Shown here in pieces: positions 5,233-6,766 of a stretch of DNA of 6,766 nt. Position 1 is the first letter of the stretch; the number at the start of each line of letters is the position of its first letter. Source of the DNA: Nitrospiria bacterium (GTDB taxonomy: Bacteria > Nitrospirota > Nitrospiria > Nitrospirales > UBA8639); the NCBI GenBank assembly GCA_030430725.1, contig JAUIKP010000179.1, forward strand, positions 1 through 6,766, given 5' to 3'. A program made the position numbers and the translations under genes. Below the pieces are notes generated by a model. The model saw only the letters and a program-made list of their open reading frames with translations, did not search any database and was not told the origin of the DNA.

Positions 5233-6766
5233 TTAACGCATCCAAAGTATCTCACCGCATTCCAACGGGACCAGCACATGGGGATGAAATGGCACAATGC
5301 GAGGAGTGTAGTGGTTCGCGGGACGTGAAGCCGGAGCCTCCCCGCTATAGCCATATGCATTGACTAACCCGGAAACGGGTCCTTTCATCTGAAGAGGAAT
5401 CCGGTAGGGAAGATGCTCGTTGTGGCCCTCTGCATACAATTCTACCAGGATCATTTCCGGAGCAAGCTCCCCGCAATAGACGTCCACTTCGAAAACATAT
5501 CGCTTCCCTGGTGACGCCACTCTCAGATCGCCGAACCGTACCCCCTTCCAGTTTTCACGAAGAGTATCCTGCCAATCCTCAAGTTCTTTGGCCAACCCTG
5601 CATCATTGGCCATTCTGTCGCGATATGATTCGACAGCGGGCAGGTAGGCCTGCTCCACATATTCACGCATCATACGATTACTATTGAAGTGTGGCGTCAG
5701 AGTCGACATACTGGCACGAACCCGGTCAATCCATTTACGCGGAATCCCCGTTTGATCACGGTCGTAGAATTCGGGAATGATCTGTTGTTCCAGAATCTGA
5801 TAGAGCCGGTCAGCTTCCAAGGAATCTTGCTGGATATTGGGTTCAAGTCCCTCTCCTCCGATCACCCACCCCACTGCCGGGGTATACGCTTCCGCCCACC
5901 ACCCGTCCAGCTCCGAGAGGTTGAGTCCGCCATTGACTAACACCTTCATCCCGCTGGTACCGGAGGCTTCTAGCGGACGCCGGGGGGTATTGAGCCACAC
6001 GTCGATACCGGCCACCAATTCCTGAGCCAGAGCCATTTCATAATCTTCCAAAAACACCACTCGATTGCGGAACGCAGGCTGGGCCGCAAACTGGGCCAGA
6101 GTCTGGACCAGTTGTTTCCCTTCTGCATCGTACGGATGGGCTTTTCCGGCGACGATCAGTTGCACCGGACGCTGGGAATCAGAGAGCAGACGAATTAACC
6201 GCTCCTGATCGGATAGAATCAGCGCGGGGCGTTTGTAGGCCGTAAACCGCCTGGCAAAACCCAGAGTCAGGGCATTGGGGTCCAACGCATGCCGGGCTTC
6301 TTGAATCCGGTCGGCATGCGCGCCATGTTCTTGAAGTTGGCGTACGAGCCGCTGCCGGATATAGTGAAGCAGGGCCAGACGTTGCGTCACCCGAAGGCCC
6401 CACAGCTCTTCATAGCTCACCCGGGAGATCCGTTGGCAGAGCGTTTCCAATGTACCCACCCATCGCTCTTTGCCGCAGATCTTCGTCCACAAGGCATCGG
6501 CCGAGGGAGAATCCCAGGACGGCACGTGCACCCCATTCGTAATATGGCCAACAGAAACATCGCTGTAAGGCCAATACGGAAACAGCGGCTGAAAGATATG
6601 GCGTCTGACTTCCCCATGCAATCGACTCACGCCATTCACCCTCCCGCTTCCCCGCATCGCGAGATAGGCCATGTTGAAGGGTTCGCTCGCCTCGGCAGGA
6701 TTGCGACGGCCCAACCCGAGCAGGTACTCCATGGGAACCTGAACCCGGTGAGCCAGGTAGTCCGCA
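5233..6766 (-). CDS. glgP: Alpha-glucan (glycogen/maltodextrin) phosphorylase, C-terminal part
   Basis: The enzyme is cytoplasmic and PLP-dependent, and releases glucose-1-phosphate from storage glucan. The frame is open to the right edge: ADYLAHRVQVP precedes the first in-frame ATG (6732), so that ATG is internal and about 510 C-terminal residues are visible. Markers from N to C are HITNGVHVPSW, LGFARRFTAYKRP, IVAGKAHPYD, VFLEDYEMALAQ, WLNTPRRPLEASGTSGMK and NGGLNLSELDGWW. The Lys of GTSGMK (codon 5946-5944) matches the Lys that carries PLP in the family. The GTSGMK and RRFTAYKR forms fit the shorter TIGR02094-type phosphorylases rather than the classical muscle/MalP type. A strand-rich C-terminal domain (~110 residues from RENWKGVRFGDLRV to ILWMR) follows the catalytic core. 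The stop is 31 bases from the convergent lipoprotein stop, with no clear terminator hairpin between, only a T-rich minus-strand stretch. Confidence 0.95.
   Translation of the reverse strand, partial: ADYLAHRVQVPMEYLLGLGRRNPAEASEPFNMAYLAMRGSGRVNGVSRLHGEVRRHIFQPLFPYWPYSDVSVGHITNGVHVPSWDSPSADALWTKICGKERWVGTLETLCQRISRVSYEELWGLRVTQRLALLHYIRQRLVRQLQEHGAHADRIQEARHALDPNALTLGFARRFTAYKRPALILSDQERLIRLLSDSQRPVQLIVAGKAHPYDAEGKQLVQTLAQFAAQPAFRNRVVFLEDYEMALAQELVAGIDVWLNTPRRPLEASGTSGMKVLVNGGLNLSELDGWWAEAYTPAVGWVIGGEGLEPNIQQDSLEADRLYQILEQQIIPEFYDRDQTGIPRKWIDRVRASMSTLTPHFNSNRMMREYVEQAYLPAVESYRDRMANDAGLAKELEDWQDTLRENWKGVRFGDLRVASPGKRYVFEVDVYCGELAPEMILVELYAEGHNEHLPYRIPLQMKGPVSGLVNAYGYSGEAPASRPANHYTPRIVPFHPHVLVPLECGEILWMR

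Noticed and set aside
6179..6617. Other-frame minus-strand ORFs inside the phosphorylase gene (6179-6403, 6417-6617)
   Set aside because: They are overlapped by a continuous phosphorylase frame with many family motifs, and show no independent start signals.

Overview
The window looks like chromosome from a Gram-negative, respiring environmental bacterium. The mix of a small periplasmic c-type cytochrome, a DUF2934 protein, a DUF2202-like ferritin, an unknown outer-membrane-type lipoprotein and a short-form alpha-glucan phosphorylase is most reminiscent of Nitrospirota (Nitrospira-like). This is an inference from gene content and cannot be proven from 6.8 kb. There are no tRNA or rRNA genes, transposase genes, CRISPR arrays or phage genes.

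Layout. Bases 1-65 hold the start of a minus-strand gene with a strong Shine-Dalgarno, possibly a cupin protein. A 284-base spacer with one copy of a small dispersed repeat follows. Bases 350-1288 (minus) encode an exported monohaem cytochrome c fused through a His-rich linker to a PepSY domain and a Lys/His/Asp/Glu-rich tail with a Cys-Cys pair. Bases 1440-2725 (minus) hold a tight two-gene operon: a ManC-like mannose-1-phosphate guanylyltransferase, then a DUF2934 protein whose start overlaps the upstream stop. Two look-alike hairpins (AGAACC / GGTTCT type) flank this operon, one in the leader and one just past the 3' end.

A mostly non-coding 487-base divergent region (2726-3212) separates the operon from a plus-strand ferritin-like di-iron protein (3213-3683), whose last ~25 codons look like a shifted reading frame. 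A 339-base spacer (3684-4022) carries two more repeat copies and a good sigma70-type promoter. That promoter probably drives a lipoprotein of unknown function (4023-5201, plus). The window ends with the C-terminal ~510 residues of an alpha-glucan phosphorylase on the minus strand (5233-6766), convergent with the lipoprotein and running off the right edge.

How the genes relate. The phosphorylase breaks down storage glucan to glucose-1-phosphate, and the ManC-like enzyme would make GDP-mannose for surface polysaccharide, so both are sugar-nucleotide or polysaccharide functions. The cytochrome and ferritin-like proteins are redox/metal functions. Apart from the manC-DUF2934 pair, nothing shows that these genes form one pathway. 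The most unusual object is the cytochrome c-PepSY-metal-binding-tail fusion.
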